A stretch of 64,000 nucleotides of DNA from Phascolomyces articulosus (taxonomy: Eukaryota; Mucoromycota; Mucoromycetes; Mucorales; Lichtheimiaceae): positions 1,240,001 to 1,304,000 of the forward strand of contig JAIXMP010000003.1 of NCBI GenBank assembly GCA_025677815.1, written 5' to 3'. The notes beneath the pieces were generated by a model. The model did no database searches, was not told the DNA's origin, and saw only the letters and a program-made list of their open reading frames with translations. Shown in pieces: positions 50,501 through 61,439 of this stretch (position 1 is its first letter; every line of letters begins with the position of its first letter). The position numbers and the translations under genes were made by a program.

Positions 50501-51165
50501 CTTCTATGACATTCTTATAAATTATATAAATAGAGATGAGCAAAAAGCGCCTATATGTTTAACAAAAAAAATTTCGTTGTTATCTACCATATATTATTGC
50601 TACGCATATATAAATATCCATTATACTGGATGCTTAGCAATTGATATATAATAGAATATATACGTAATAATTTTTTTTTTGGTGATGATAAACCATTTCA
50701 TTACACTTTTGCAACAAGAAACAAAAAAAGTTCCCATCCAACTGTAAATAAAGTTATATGATTTGCTGTATTATTATTTATATGGTAACCTTGTGATTGA
50801 TATCTAGATAAACATTACAAAAAAACCAAACAGACATCATGATTTTTCTATCTTGTTCTATAGATTACATCTATATAATATTTACTATTCAATCGTAACG
50901 TAGGTGCTAATTTATTTCTAATATGAATTCTCTATCAAGAAGTAGTAACGATGACTGTAGAACTTGATCCACCTATAAAATAAATATCAATAGAAATCAA
51001 ATCGTGCTTTTAGTAACTCATTTATTTTTTGATGCATGAAACACAATTTACCTATAAATTGAAGAAATAATGCAATCCCTAAATGTTCATGAATATACAG
51101 TCATCAACCATAGGTGATTATGGTAAAAAGGCATCGTCAATGACCATATCCAAGTAATATATATT

Positions 51166-51600
51166 CTTAAAGTTGGATATAAATTTGTATATTTTGGAGA
51201 AGATGCTAAAATTGCTTCCCGTGTACTTTATATTGATTTTAACCTTTATATGACAAATACTTCATCCTATCGTTTGGGTGTTGTTCATGCTGGATATAAT
51301 ATTGGGGTAGTTCAACAAACAGAAACAGTAATGCTTGAATCCAATAAAGGAGGAACAATTTCTTCTGGAATTGAACAATTGATATACCAAAGAAACATGT
51401 GTGGATGAAATGGCAATATACCCTAGATTGTTGTATTTGGGTGAGAATACAGCAAGTGGATCATCTTCTTTATCATCCAATTACTTGTTATGTATTGTTG
51501 AAGGAACATGAGGAGATGGAGGGCCAAATGAACGTGTTCAAATTGGACTTGTGGATGGATAATATGCGACCCAAACTTGAAACATATTATCGTACCTTGT
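51166..51600 (+). pseudogene. MutS-homologue (MSH3-type) gene relic
   Basis: From about 51169 one frame reads VGYKFVYFGEDAKIASRVL, then RLGVVHAGYNIGVVQQTETVMLE, IEQLIYQRN and a stop. This is the MutS domain I core (VGYKxxFFGEDAxxA, GYKVGVVRQTETAALK) in the form found in Msh3. After a frame shift, LYLGENTASGSSSLSSNYLL with CIVEG and, past a further stop, NERVQIGLVDG follow. These match the Msh3 connector (SNYLxCIxE...VxIGIV). Only about 140 residues of a roughly 1000-residue protein remain and they carry stops, so this is a dead fragment. Msh3 acts in mismatch repair of insertion/deletion loops. The true MSH3 gene is presumably elsewhere in the genome. Confidence 0.82.
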
Positions 51601-53030
51601 GAATTATTATTACCATTTAGTTTGATTAAAGCCACTAAAAAAATAATAAAGCACATGAGCCCGCGAAGGTAAATGATGATGGTGATGGAGTTTCATGAAT
51701 GGATGAGGATGTCAAAGGACAATTAAACAAAAATACAGAGAGGAAGCCTTCCATTAGCTTATATATATGTAATATGTACTCGTCTCTACCATCATAACAA
51801 TATAGAACAGAGCGGCCACATTAGGTGAGTCCGTCCCTGTTGAACGTTATACTTGAAAAAATGTCAGATTATAATGCAGCTTTTACACATGTTTTCAAAT
51901 TCTACAACCGAGATTCTCAAGAAAAAAAACGAAATAAGTTATTTATCTCCTCCTGCTACGTATTAACGCTGCTCCTACTTTAAAATTCATGCTTTCTGAG
52001 ATATTACATTTACTAGATACTATCATGTATACGTATTTTTTTTAGGAGTGGATAAAAAAAATAGCTGGATTATCATATTATTATTATATATTGATATCAA
52101 TCCAATACACCATCCATAATCATGATTATTTTTTTTGTCACTAATGATATCTTTTTTTTTTCGCTCATTCACTTTAATATTTTTAGGTATTAGTAATAAT
52201 GATAAAAAAAAGACGGAACCATCATTCTGGTTACTACCATATAGACTGTACACATGATTTCCATTGCATCATTTGAGTAAAGATCCAGTTTAATGTAAAG
52301 GCGAAAGCTATTTATATATATATCTTCATGATCATTTATTAATTACCTATGTAAAGAGATTTAATGCGATATTCTGAATACGTTTAAAATTTGGTTTTTA
52401 TTTAAAGTCTCTGTTGAACACATCGTCCTTGTCAGACTTTTTTTTGTTCGAGACAGATATTAAGAGTAAAAAGCGAATGAAAACCTTGTGCTTGTAAGCA
52501 GGGAAGAAGTTAAGAGAGAAAAGTTAAAAGGATATCTCATACAAAAGATGACGGTGTTATATAAAGTCTGTTTATAGAAAGCAAGTGATATAAGGTAGTA
52601 GGCTGTATCTAACTAAGTAATGAAAGTAAACTAGGGGAAAAAGGAAATAGAAAAGAACGATGAAAAATAAGATAAAATAAAATAGTAGTTATAGAAGAAG
52701 TATAAATAGTAAACTTACTCTGCTTCAGAGGTAGGGGAAGGAGTGATTCATTTGATAAAAGCCTATCAGGGATAATCGTTGAACATTGCCGCCAGGGTGA
52801 TGGTAAGCATCAAGTTCTGCCAGTATTAAACTTTGTATCCTGTATGCTGAAGTTGGTTGAGGATATGAGGAAGAGGATCATCATGCTGTGTGGGTACTTC
52901 CAGTTGATGGTGCATGCTAAGACAATGTATAGCCTGCTTTTTGGAGTGACCAGTTGAACATTACACTCATCTTTGCATACTGGCGTATATGTCGGTTACT
53001 GGTGGCATAACTTGGCGGGGCTTCGAGGAT
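51601..53030. other. Gene-poor AT-rich region
   Basis: No supported gene, RNA or element. Poly-T runs and short frames only. The right end may hold more of the decayed minus-strand ORF described at 53031-53480. Confidence 0.35.
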
Positions 53031-53480
53031 CAGAATAGTGTCTGTTGTTTTGGTGTTTTTTTAATGTATTCCGCAAGACTTGAATTGAAGATTCGAAAAA
53101 AAAAAAAGGGAAAACTGGTCATTTGTTATATTATCAACCACACCTCCATTCACCTGAAATTTCAAGTATCCAACATGAACAGATAATTCAAAATACTGTC
53201 CACCTTCTTCCTTGTGTTGCCGTAAAATAGCAACTGGGAGTTTCATAAAATGTACTCTCAATATATCTGCGCAATCTATACTTGTCACTCTGATCCAGTC
53301 ATCATATTAGAATAATAGAAATAATTCCAAGAATCTTGCCCCGTATTCCATTATTAGTAATTTTAATCCATCCTTGTTGATATATTTCGCGTTGGAAGTC
53401 ATTCTTCCCAGTTTGTCGAGTAGATCCGAATGGTGCAACTTTGAGCTTTCTACGTTGAAAGTACCAATAGGTACCTTATT
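53031..53480 (-). pseudogene. Relic of an unknown, possibly repeated ORF
   Basis: Two minus-strand frames read as one protein with breaks. SSKLHHSDLLDKLGRMTSNA and YINKDGLKLLIMEYG lie at about 53290-53460. Then WIRVTSIDCADILRVHFMKL, ILRQHKEEGGQYFELSVHVG and YLKFQVNGGVV lie at 53110-53300, with a stop between them. The KLHxxDLxKLG pattern reminds me of a family found in many copies in Mucorales genomes, but that is from memory and unverified. Function unknown. No flanking terminal repeats confirm mobility. Confidence 0.4.
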
Positions 53481-53605
53481 TAGGTACGGTTTCCTTATTT
53501 GGACGTTCGCGTAACTGTAAATCTGGCTTGGAGACTTTTTTGAGTGCGGTGATCAAAATTCAAAGTAGGTTTACTTTCTATCTGAAGGGTCTTTTGATTG
53601 GCGGT

Positions 53606-53645
53606 GTAATTTCAGATGTTGGCAGAATTACAAAATTATGATAGA
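53606..53645 (+). repeat. Repeat, copy 1 (inverted partner at 58757-58793)
   Basis: About 33 bases beginning GTAATTTCAGATGTTGGCAG and continuing to AATTACAAAATT recur as the reverse complement near 58757-58793 with one mismatch. This copy lies just downstream (minus-strand sense) of the Tc1/mariner relic, so it could be a transposon terminal sequence. Confidence 0.7.
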
Positions 53646-53779
53646 AGGTGTGGGTTGTAACTTTTAGTTTTTACCTTTTACTTTGTAATAATAAGCAATC
53701 ATTATGATTTATTAAAAAAACATATAGAAAAAAAATATAGATAAAAGCACAAATACAAATATAAAAAAAACTAAAATAT

Positions 53780-54175
53780 CCTCTCTCCTTCAATACATCG
53801 AAGTATAAATGTAGGGGAATGCCTTATCCATCCTTCACAATCTTTGGGAGTGACTTGATTAGCGGAATTGCTTGATACCGGCCTTCAGCTTTGACAAAAT
53901 TCTTCGATCGGATTCAAAAATGCCGAATAGAGGGGAAGGAATAGGATTTTGAATTAAGCTCCTTGAGCGAATTGAACCATAGAGCTTGGAAATTGATCCC
54001 CCCAGCAAATAAGAGCTATTCGTGTGTCCAAAAATGGTTTGACTTAGATAAATAACATATATGGTCGGACGAACTATATTGCTATGATTTTACACTTCTC
54101 AGGGCACCTAGTTTGTCGTTCTTGCATTTCTTTTCTTATATACTGCACCAGCCACGTTTTGCCAAAGCATACCAT
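53780..54175 (-). mobile_element. Tc1/mariner (IS630-like) transposase fragment
   Basis: Minus-strand reading gives LICWGDQFPSSMVQFAQGA, a stop, then FKILFLPLYSAFLNPIEEF, a one-base frameshift to WSKLKAGIKQF, another break and VTPKDCEGWIRHSPTF. The PxYSxxLNPIExxWxxLK block is the C-terminal part of the DDE domain of Tc1/mariner transposases, with the third catalytic acid in the PIEEF motif. The upstream catalytic half is unrecognisable. Stops and frameshifts show it is dead. The form with GWIRHS-type ending is common in Mucorales copies, from memory. Confidence 0.82.
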
Positions 54176-54426
54176 AATAACCTTCTTATTTATTTAATAA
54201 AACACGCAAACATATATATTTTTCTTTTCTCTTCCGAGTTGTAAACTACACATTATTTTCAATTATATACACGTAGAATAAATATCCTATTTTTTATTTG
54301 GATTTTATAGCATTTGTTATTTTACTTATAGCTTTTCGATTGAATTGAAACTATCTTATTTTTATTCTTTTTATAAATTTTTCGAGATGTTACTGATACA
54401 TATTATTTTTATTCAAATAACAGTCA

Positions 54427-55918
54427 TCAATTATAAAAAGGAACTTGTTGGGTAGATGATGATGGTACGTGATGGTAATAACCTTTTCTGTGTTGCTGTT
54501 GAGAATTATAAGAAGTAGTAGCTCGGTGGGTATGCGAAGATGAAGGTGATGTTTTGTGTAGCTAATAATATTAATAAAAATAAAAATATAGAAAAAACAT
54601 GTTAATAAAAAGATCTCTCTGTAGTTTTTTATTATCTCCCTTCTGCTTTTTACCTGTCGATGAGCCCATTCAACATAAATTGGCCTAGATGCCAGCTTTT
54701 CACCATTCATTCGATAAATTGCCTTTGCAGCGTCATCACTGTTGTAAAATTGGATAAATCCGTAACCTTTCGACAATCGGTTTTTGTCATACACAATATT
54801 GCTTTTGTGGATTATCCCGAACTTCATGAATGCACCTTTCAAAGCACAGTTGTTGATTGTATTATCCAGATTACCCACATAGATTCTATATGTAGTGGCA
54901 TCATTAGAATTAATTGTAGTTGTGCTGTTTGCTGACGTGTTGTTTAATGATGATGATGATTTTGGTCCGTTTGAGCGTTCCAGAGCCAGAGCCTTTGTAA
55001 ATTCTTCGCTAGCTGCCGCAATGCCAATATCTCCTCCGTGTTTTAATCGTGCCGCTCGAAGTAGATTATCACAAGTGTACAAACTACTGGATCCTCGGTT
55101 GAAACTGTTTTTGATTGTTTTGTCAGGTACCATATCCATTAAGCAATCACCAAGTTTGAATATTTGTTGAGCTCTTGTTCTAGTAATTATAAGTGATTGA
55201 AATCCGGCGTGCGTTGGTTCAGGATATTTTTCGTACAAATTAACACGACAGTCGACACACAACTTCATCCTTGGCAAAACTAGACTTTTGTGCTGAACAA
55301 ATAGTGCTGCCTGGGAACCCGCTTTGGAACATTTCTTGAAACAGCAATCGCATAAAAAGTTTATTTCTTTCAACAGACAATTCAAAAAACTTGAATATTC
55401 GCCCTTTGTTCGATGGTTTGTCAAATTGCTTCCAAGGTATAAATCTCGCCAGCATTTCATATGGCCAATGGAAATAGTGAGTTCAGGGTATGCATTTTGA
55501 AGTAAAATTAACTGACAAGGTGCGAGTTGTTTGTAAACCATTTCCAAAATTTCATAAGGCAACTGTATAGAGGGAAAAAATGAAATGAGTCGTGAGAATT
55601 TTCGCTCCTACTCTGATTTTCTTATTTGTCTTACCTTAAACAGATATGAAACATTGACAACAGGACCAGACGGAGGCAATATTTTACGTTCTATAATAGT
55701 TTTGTAGTAAGAAGCAAGACTTAGATAACTATTAATATTACTTTATTTTGACAATCTACTATACACTTACTTTTTACATTGCGAAACTCATTGTGGTTAT
55801 TGTCCAGCACTTTAAAAGCTTTTCGTTTTGACATGAGCCTTATCTTGTAGTACGCACGGACCAAAGAGTGAATTGCGCAGTATTGGCGGTACTCCAAAAC
55901 TTCCCTTTTTTTTAACAA
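54427..55918 (-). CDS. F-box protein with Cys-rich region and RNA recognition motif
   Basis: Four exons on the minus strand join in frame: 55771-55918, 55635-55690, 54654-55562, 54427-54561, giving 415 aa. An N-terminal basic stretch leads to an F-box (about residues 69-115, LPYEILEMVYKQLAPCQLIL). Next is a Cys-rich region with CDCCFKKC and CVDC pairs (about 138-175), probably a zinc site, followed by SLIITRTRAQQIFKLGDCL. The C-terminal half has a complete RRM (about 293-371): RNP2 IYVGNL and RNP1 KGYGFIQF with MNGEKLASRPIYVEWA. A His/Ser/Gln-rich tail ends the protein. F-box domains recruit SCF ubiquitin ligase and RRMs bind RNA. A protein with both is unusual, and its target is unknown. The first ATG at 55918 is the only in-frame candidate before the F-box. 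Confidence 0.82.
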
Positions 55919-55971
55919 CTAAACATTTATTTTAGTCTTTTTATATATATATTTATATATTGTACAAAAAG

Positions 55972-56269
55972 TAGTTGCAATTAAGAAACAGGAGTTTGTT
56001 GCCAAGGTAACTCAAAAGAGTTTCTGATCCACATTATTGTTTATGTAGTAATTTTGGCTGTGAAATAAATAAATGTGTGTGTTTTATTTATTACAGCATG
56101 GCATTTAATTATGTTTTACAATTGTCTTTTTTTATAGTATTCTATATTGCTCAACAAGAACAATTGTAACTAAAGGGCAGGAGTTTGTTGGCAAGGTGAG
56201 TCAAAAGCGTTTCTATTTTACATTATTGTCCACGTAGTAATTTTGACAGTGAAATAAGTAAACGTGTAT
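55972..56269. repeat. Tandem duplication, two copies about 185 bp apart
   Basis: Copy 1 (about 55972-56080) and copy 2 (about 56158-56269) share a diverged sequence: CAGGAGTTTGTTG, CAAGGT, CTCAAAAG or GTCAAAAG, ACATTATTGT, GTAGTAATTTTG and GTGAAATAA, in the same order and spacing. It lies just upstream of the F-box/RRM gene's start (55918), in its probable promoter region. Confidence 0.75.
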
Positions 56270-57597
56270 GTTGAAATTTATTTGACCCAAGTGAGGTACT
56301 GATTCGTAACTGTAGAATATTGCTTTTAGAATTCGACTCGCTGGTTCTTGGTTTGATAATGCGTTCGAGATTGATCAAGATGCGTGACAATACATATTAT
56401 CGCCTAGTATCGGGGCAGTATACTTTTATTTTTTATATTTTTTTTTGTGTGTGTGTGTCCCAAAGTACGATTCCTCATACTTTACATGATTCGTGCTTTA
56501 TGCCCGTGTATCGGCTTGGATAGTGCGAGAGTTACTCACCTGGAGGCTCTCACTCAGTCTGATGAATATATAACTAAATACTAGTTCTTTTCTTTTCTTT
56601 ATAATCACGCATAGAAAATCATTCTGTTGACATTTTATTCTTCAAAGTCAGTCAGTGGAAAGTCAATCATGATAAGATCTCGAGAGATGCGGATGAGTAT
56701 AGCTTTAAACGTACTGAATGTTAAAAAGGAAGAATATATAATTGATGTAATACTGAGATTTCTGGTTATACACAATTTATTATAGCTCACTTTGGGTGGT
56801 ATACACAAAGTATTCAGATTTCTCATCTATCAAATTCGGTACTACATTCGTCTCAATTGATCAAAGGAGATAAAGCAAGTATGGTTATCTCGGCTATCCT
56901 GGTATGAGACGCTCTTTTTATTTCTCTTGTCATATTTTCTTACCAAAAGTAAGATGGTCATTCATCTGACCGCAAGATGTTATCTTTGCAATATAGTTAA
57001 CCAAAACTGAGAGAAGCTAATTTTCTACATGGTGCACTTTGTCGTTCGCTTCTGTCCCTCTCTTCTTCAAGTTTATCCATTTTATTTTCTATCTATCATC
57101 ACGTTTTCACTTGTTCCAATTTTTTCTTTTATCTCTCCCAACCCTCTTATGAGTCGCAGTATACTATATCTCACTTTAGTCACAACGTGCTTACCCCTCA
57201 CGTGTGATTAAATAATAAAGAACTCATTGGTATCTTACAAAAAAAATTATTTGCGTCAAGCTACCAAGGCCGCTTTTGATGTTGTTGAATAAACACGAAT
57301 AGAAGCACTAGAAAATCCCAGGCAGTGTTATTATCATTTATCTTATTGTATTTTGAATATCGTTTTTTTCTTACTGCTATCAGTTATAAAGATGTCTGTT
57401 CTTTCCTTTTTTTTATTTTAATTGTGGTATTGAACTTGGTTTGGTCTCAATAGCAATAATTTTGTCATGGGAACTTAGTTGAACAAGACAATTATAGCAA
57501 TAGAGTTTGTTCGACGATATATACTTTTTATTGATATAAGCTTCTTTTTTTTGTGGGCAAATTTTTGGACACGAATATGCTTTTATTGGCGTGAGAT
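56270..57597. other. Gene-poor region
   Basis: No supported gene. Includes T-rich tracts and short frames without family features. Confidence 0.35.
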
Positions 57598-57982
57598 GGA
57601 TCAATTTCCAAGCTCTTTGGCTCAATTTCCTTTAGATAGCTCAATTTTTGGTTGTGTGGCCCAACTCCAACCTTATGGCTCATTTTCATTTTCGTGGCTA
57701 AAATCAACTTCCAATGCTGTACATGACCAGCCTTTACATAAAAAATATCAAGTCAAAACAGATGTTAACCATGTATCACAACAGCATCATAAGAGTATTT
57801 AAGCACAAGAGATGAGTACCAAGAAAGAGTTAGTAACCTTTTTCACGCCAATGAACACCAACGTCCCTTCACAAATGCACATTTTTTGCTCCTGATGATC
57901 TTTACAATCCTTACGATTCGATGAATCTGTTTGTGGATCCAGTGATGCCATTCCACATGGACACTACCCTGATGGATAATGG
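57598..57982 (+). pseudogene. Broken ORF of unknown family
   Basis: Plus-strand frames read MDQFPSSLAQFPLDSSIFG (57598 on), a stop near 57800, then MSTKKELVTFFTPMNTNV. After a frameshift follow FFAPDDLYNPYDSMNLFVDP and PFHMDTTLMDN, ending at a good GTAAGT donor near 57983. The amino-acid composition (Pro, Ser, Phe, Gln) looks like the unstructured N-terminus of a transcription factor, but no DNA-binding domain is found. I do not recognise it, and the breaks suggest decay. Confidence 0.35.
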
Positions 57983-59026
57983 TAAGTTTGAGTATTTAGT
58001 TTATTAATATTCTTAACATAGAATACTTACGAAATTTATCTTTTTATCTAGGCAATCTGGTCCAACACTAGGTGTCCATGAAACTAGGGAGAAAAAACCC
58101 AGGACCTTATTACTGCTGATAAGGTGAGCCGCCTTTTCTACTTCTACTTCGATTGTCATTTGACCAAAAGGCGACCAAAAAAGCAAATATGTGTTGGTCG
58201 ACCGCTGGAAAGCTTATAAAGAATGAAAGAGACTGTCGAAGCAATAACAATTAATTATAAAAAAAAATCATTATTTGAATGCAAAGTTGATGATGATAAC
58301 GAAGCTGGGAGAGAAGATGTGAAATTGGGCTAGGATACAGGATCCCAGATCTATTTCTAATAGTTAAGGATTCTATGTAGGAAATAAGCACATCTTGCAT
58401 TGGTATTAATTGTTCGATTAGTAACTTTCTCTATCCTATTTCTGTTTCTTTACATCGACCAAATCAATGTTTGCTATGTTTTCTTCCTGTATACCTTACC
58501 CATTGCAAACGAGTCAAAATTTCTTATTTAGGAACTGTCTTTGGATGCATTAGTCACTTACTATTGTTGTTATTGTTAACTGTGAATGTTGTCGGTATCG
58601 TTTTGTATATAGAAAAAGAGGTACTGGAAGCTAAAAAAAAGTTAAAAGCAATTCATATCTTTATGCAGATTTCATAATGCATGGTTTGATTATTATAAAT
58701 TGCGGTAAAAAAAGCACTTGTTGTAATGTTCTTAAAAATTACAGTTCCTGACCACCATAGAATTTTGTAATTCTGCCAACGTCTGAAATTACGAAAAATT
58801 CTGTAGAAAGAATGGTTTGAGTGACCATTCTTACTATGTGGGTAACCTATACTATGATGTAACAAGCACAATATCAGTCGAACCAAGAGTCAATTTGAAC
58901 AACGCTCCGCCTATTACTCTCTTTGGCTTAGCCTTGTACAACGCGTTCGGTTTTATACTCCTGGATGCTTCCTGTTCTCTACATTTTTAATTTTCTCGCC
59001 AAGGCAAACAAAAATACTGTCCTAGC
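57983..59026. other. Intergenic region upstream of TPR/F-box/LRR copy B
   Basis: No gene supported. It carries the second copy of the inverted 33-base repeat (58757-58793). The last 120 bases before 59027 are the likely promoter of copy B. Confidence 0.4.
58757..58793 (-). repeat. Repeat, copy 2 (inverted partner at 53606-53645)
   Basis: The reverse complement reads GTAATTTCAGACGTTGGCAG followed by AATTACAAAATT, differing from the left copy by one base in this core. The two copies face each other across 5.1 kb. Confidence 0.7.
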
Positions 59027-61266
59027 ATGGAGACCCTACCAACATACATTTCCTTTATTGATCAACAACAATTTGAACAATATACTCACCAGCTGAGTAA
59101 ACACATTCAAAATAAAGCTTACGAGCAAGCCATTCATAATGCCACTCTTACCATTGATCACATTTTGAAATCGCAATTATTTGTCCTTTTGGACATTCGC
59201 GCCCAAGCTTACTTTTTACGCCATCGATTCGATGCAGTATGTGCGGATGCACAGACAATGATTCAGTTTTTTCCAGAATCAGCCACCGGTTATATTCGAA
59301 AAGCCCGTCTATTATCCATGCATGGTTATCAACGACAGGCAATCGATATATACAACAAAGGTTTACAGAATACCAAAGTCAACGATTCAAAAAAGAGCCT
59401 CCTCAGTAATATACATGAATCTCGGACACTGGAACAAGGCTTGAAAGATGCCACAAAATTAAATAACAAACGTATCGATTTCTTTTCACAGCTTCCAACA
59501 GAATGTGTATGCACCATCATTTCGCTATTGAACATGAAGGAAAAAGCAACATGTATGTTGGTGAACAATCTCTGGCGCCAATATATACTTGATTGGGTCG
59601 ATCCATCTTTATGGGAACATTTTACTATTCAAGATAAAGAAGAAGATATGGTTTTAGTGAAAGCAGCACCTTATTTTGCACATCGCACGAAAACATTGGT
59701 GATTGATTCGAAAGGACCGAATATTTTGTCCATGTATCTGAAATACATGGTGTGTGGTCACTTTAAAAATATCCATTCGTTAAAAATGACAGGTATGTCA
59801 TTATTTGGTTGCCAAAAAAAAGTGGAGTAGTTGGATAGATATTTATATTTTTCTTATTTGGGTTAGAAAGACATATAGGAACGTTAAAGAGAGTAGTGAA
59901 ATGGACTTTTTTGTTATCACTCTAATCGATAGATTCTATGTACAAATATGTTTTTTCTTTAGGAAATGGGGCATCCCGCCTCTGGAGGGAACGCTTTTTG
60001 TTTGCAAATGCGATTTATAAGACAAGACACTCGTTACGTTGCCTTGACCTTACTATGAAGTACGATTTTCAGGTGGTTACATTAGCTCAAGTAGTTTCAG
60101 CTTGTGATAATGTCACGCATATAACATACCAAGTAAAATGTTTTGTCCGATCAGCAAATAATACTATTGGTGATTTCAAAGTTGTGAATCCACGTCATTC
60201 ACTCAACAACTTGACATTAACATTAGGAGGTAATCTTATCGAAGGAGAACAAATTGTTGCGATGTTACAACGATGTCCAAAACTACGTCGATTCGTCATT
60301 AGTGCATGCGATCCCTCTATTCTTGATGTTGTGAGAGAACACGCTCCTGAAGGATTGAAAATATTTGCCATGAATCCTGATTATCATCATACTGTCGTAC
60401 CTGACCTTCCACCCAATGTCAATTACGATCGCACCCCATCCGGGTTATGGGTTCTTATTGCCTATGGTCATAGGAACCCTATACCTCCCCTACAGCTCTT
60501 ACCATTGATATACAAACATCGAACCACATTAGCAACAATTCGCATAGACATTTCGGAGATTTCAGTAATAGAGCTCCAGCGATTCAACACGACATATCCC
60601 GATTTCAGATTTTCTAATCTGTTATTAATGATGAATTTTTCATGTTACCGGAAAACACATCAATTATTGCTTGAAGCCACGTATGATAGACCTATTTTAA
60701 AGACACTCACAGGCACTCATATATACGATGTCAAATCGATCATCAAAAGTGTTCGGAGACTACCTTCTCTTTCTTTTCTAAATATGATGCATGTGCGTGA
60801 TTGGGAAGTACGTCCATCCGATGTCCTTGAATTGTTTGATATATTTACAAGACGCTCCAACGCTGATTTAACATCCTTGAATCATATCACTTTACGCGAA
60901 TTTTGGGCTATTGATGATACTGTACTTTGTTCTTTGGCTAATATCAAAACATTGGAAAGTGTCATGTTATGGGGATTAGTAAATGTTTCCACCTCAGGTT
61001 TGTGTGCGTTTATTCAACATGCACCCGTGGATCGATTGAAACATATCAAATTGAATAACATGTATTCGGTGACGGATGATACTTTGAACGTCCTTTGTAA
61101 TCATTGTAGTAGCTTAATCGCACTGTGGTTACATGATATACCCAACGTTACCAAAGAAGGGGTGGATTATTTATTGGAGAATACTTCAAGTGAGAATCTG
61201 AAGGAAGTGGATGTGAAAAATTGTGAAAAGGTTGGGGCAGATCGTGTATTTTGTAAAAAGAAATAA
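59027..61266 (+). CDS. TPR/F-box/LRR protein, copy B
   Basis: Two exons, 59027-59792 and 59963-61266, give 689 aa. TPR-like helices (about 1-130: YTHQLSKHIQNKAYEQAIHN, ARLLSMHGYQRQAI) are followed by an F-box (about 153-190, FFSQLPTECVCTIISLLNM) and a long LRR region (QRCPKLRRFVISAC, LATIRIDISEISVIELQRF, IKTLESVMLWGLVNVSTSGL, LNVLCNHCSSLIALWL, VTKEGVDYLLENTS). It is clearly paralogous to the gene at 38168-40399: same intron site (T|G), the same 1304-nt second exon, and matching blocks throughout. A substrate adaptor of SCF ubiquitin ligase is the likely role; the target is unknown. It lies 300 bases upstream of a decayed third copy in the same orientation. Confidence 0.85.
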
Positions 61267-61297
61267 TAATAATAAAAAAATTACTCCCCTCCTCATC

Positions 61298-61301
<4 letters not shown>

Positions 61302-61332
<31 letters not shown>
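61302..61332. repeat. (TA)n microsatellite
   Basis: About 31 bases of perfect TA repeat just downstream of copy B, between it and the decayed third copy. Confidence 0.95.
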
Positions 61333-61337
<5 letters not shown>

Positions 61338-61439
61338 ACAAATGTCTTGTTTATTATGAAAAAGTATGCTCATCTATCCAAATAAAATGAGTGGTGTCAC
61401 GTGGTCAAAATGAAGATTATTTTCGTTTTTTTTTCTTTT

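Noticed and set aside
57029..57211. 60-codon Ser/Phe/Leu-rich plus frame
   Set aside because: Pyrimidine-rich composition gives a hydrophobic translation by chance.
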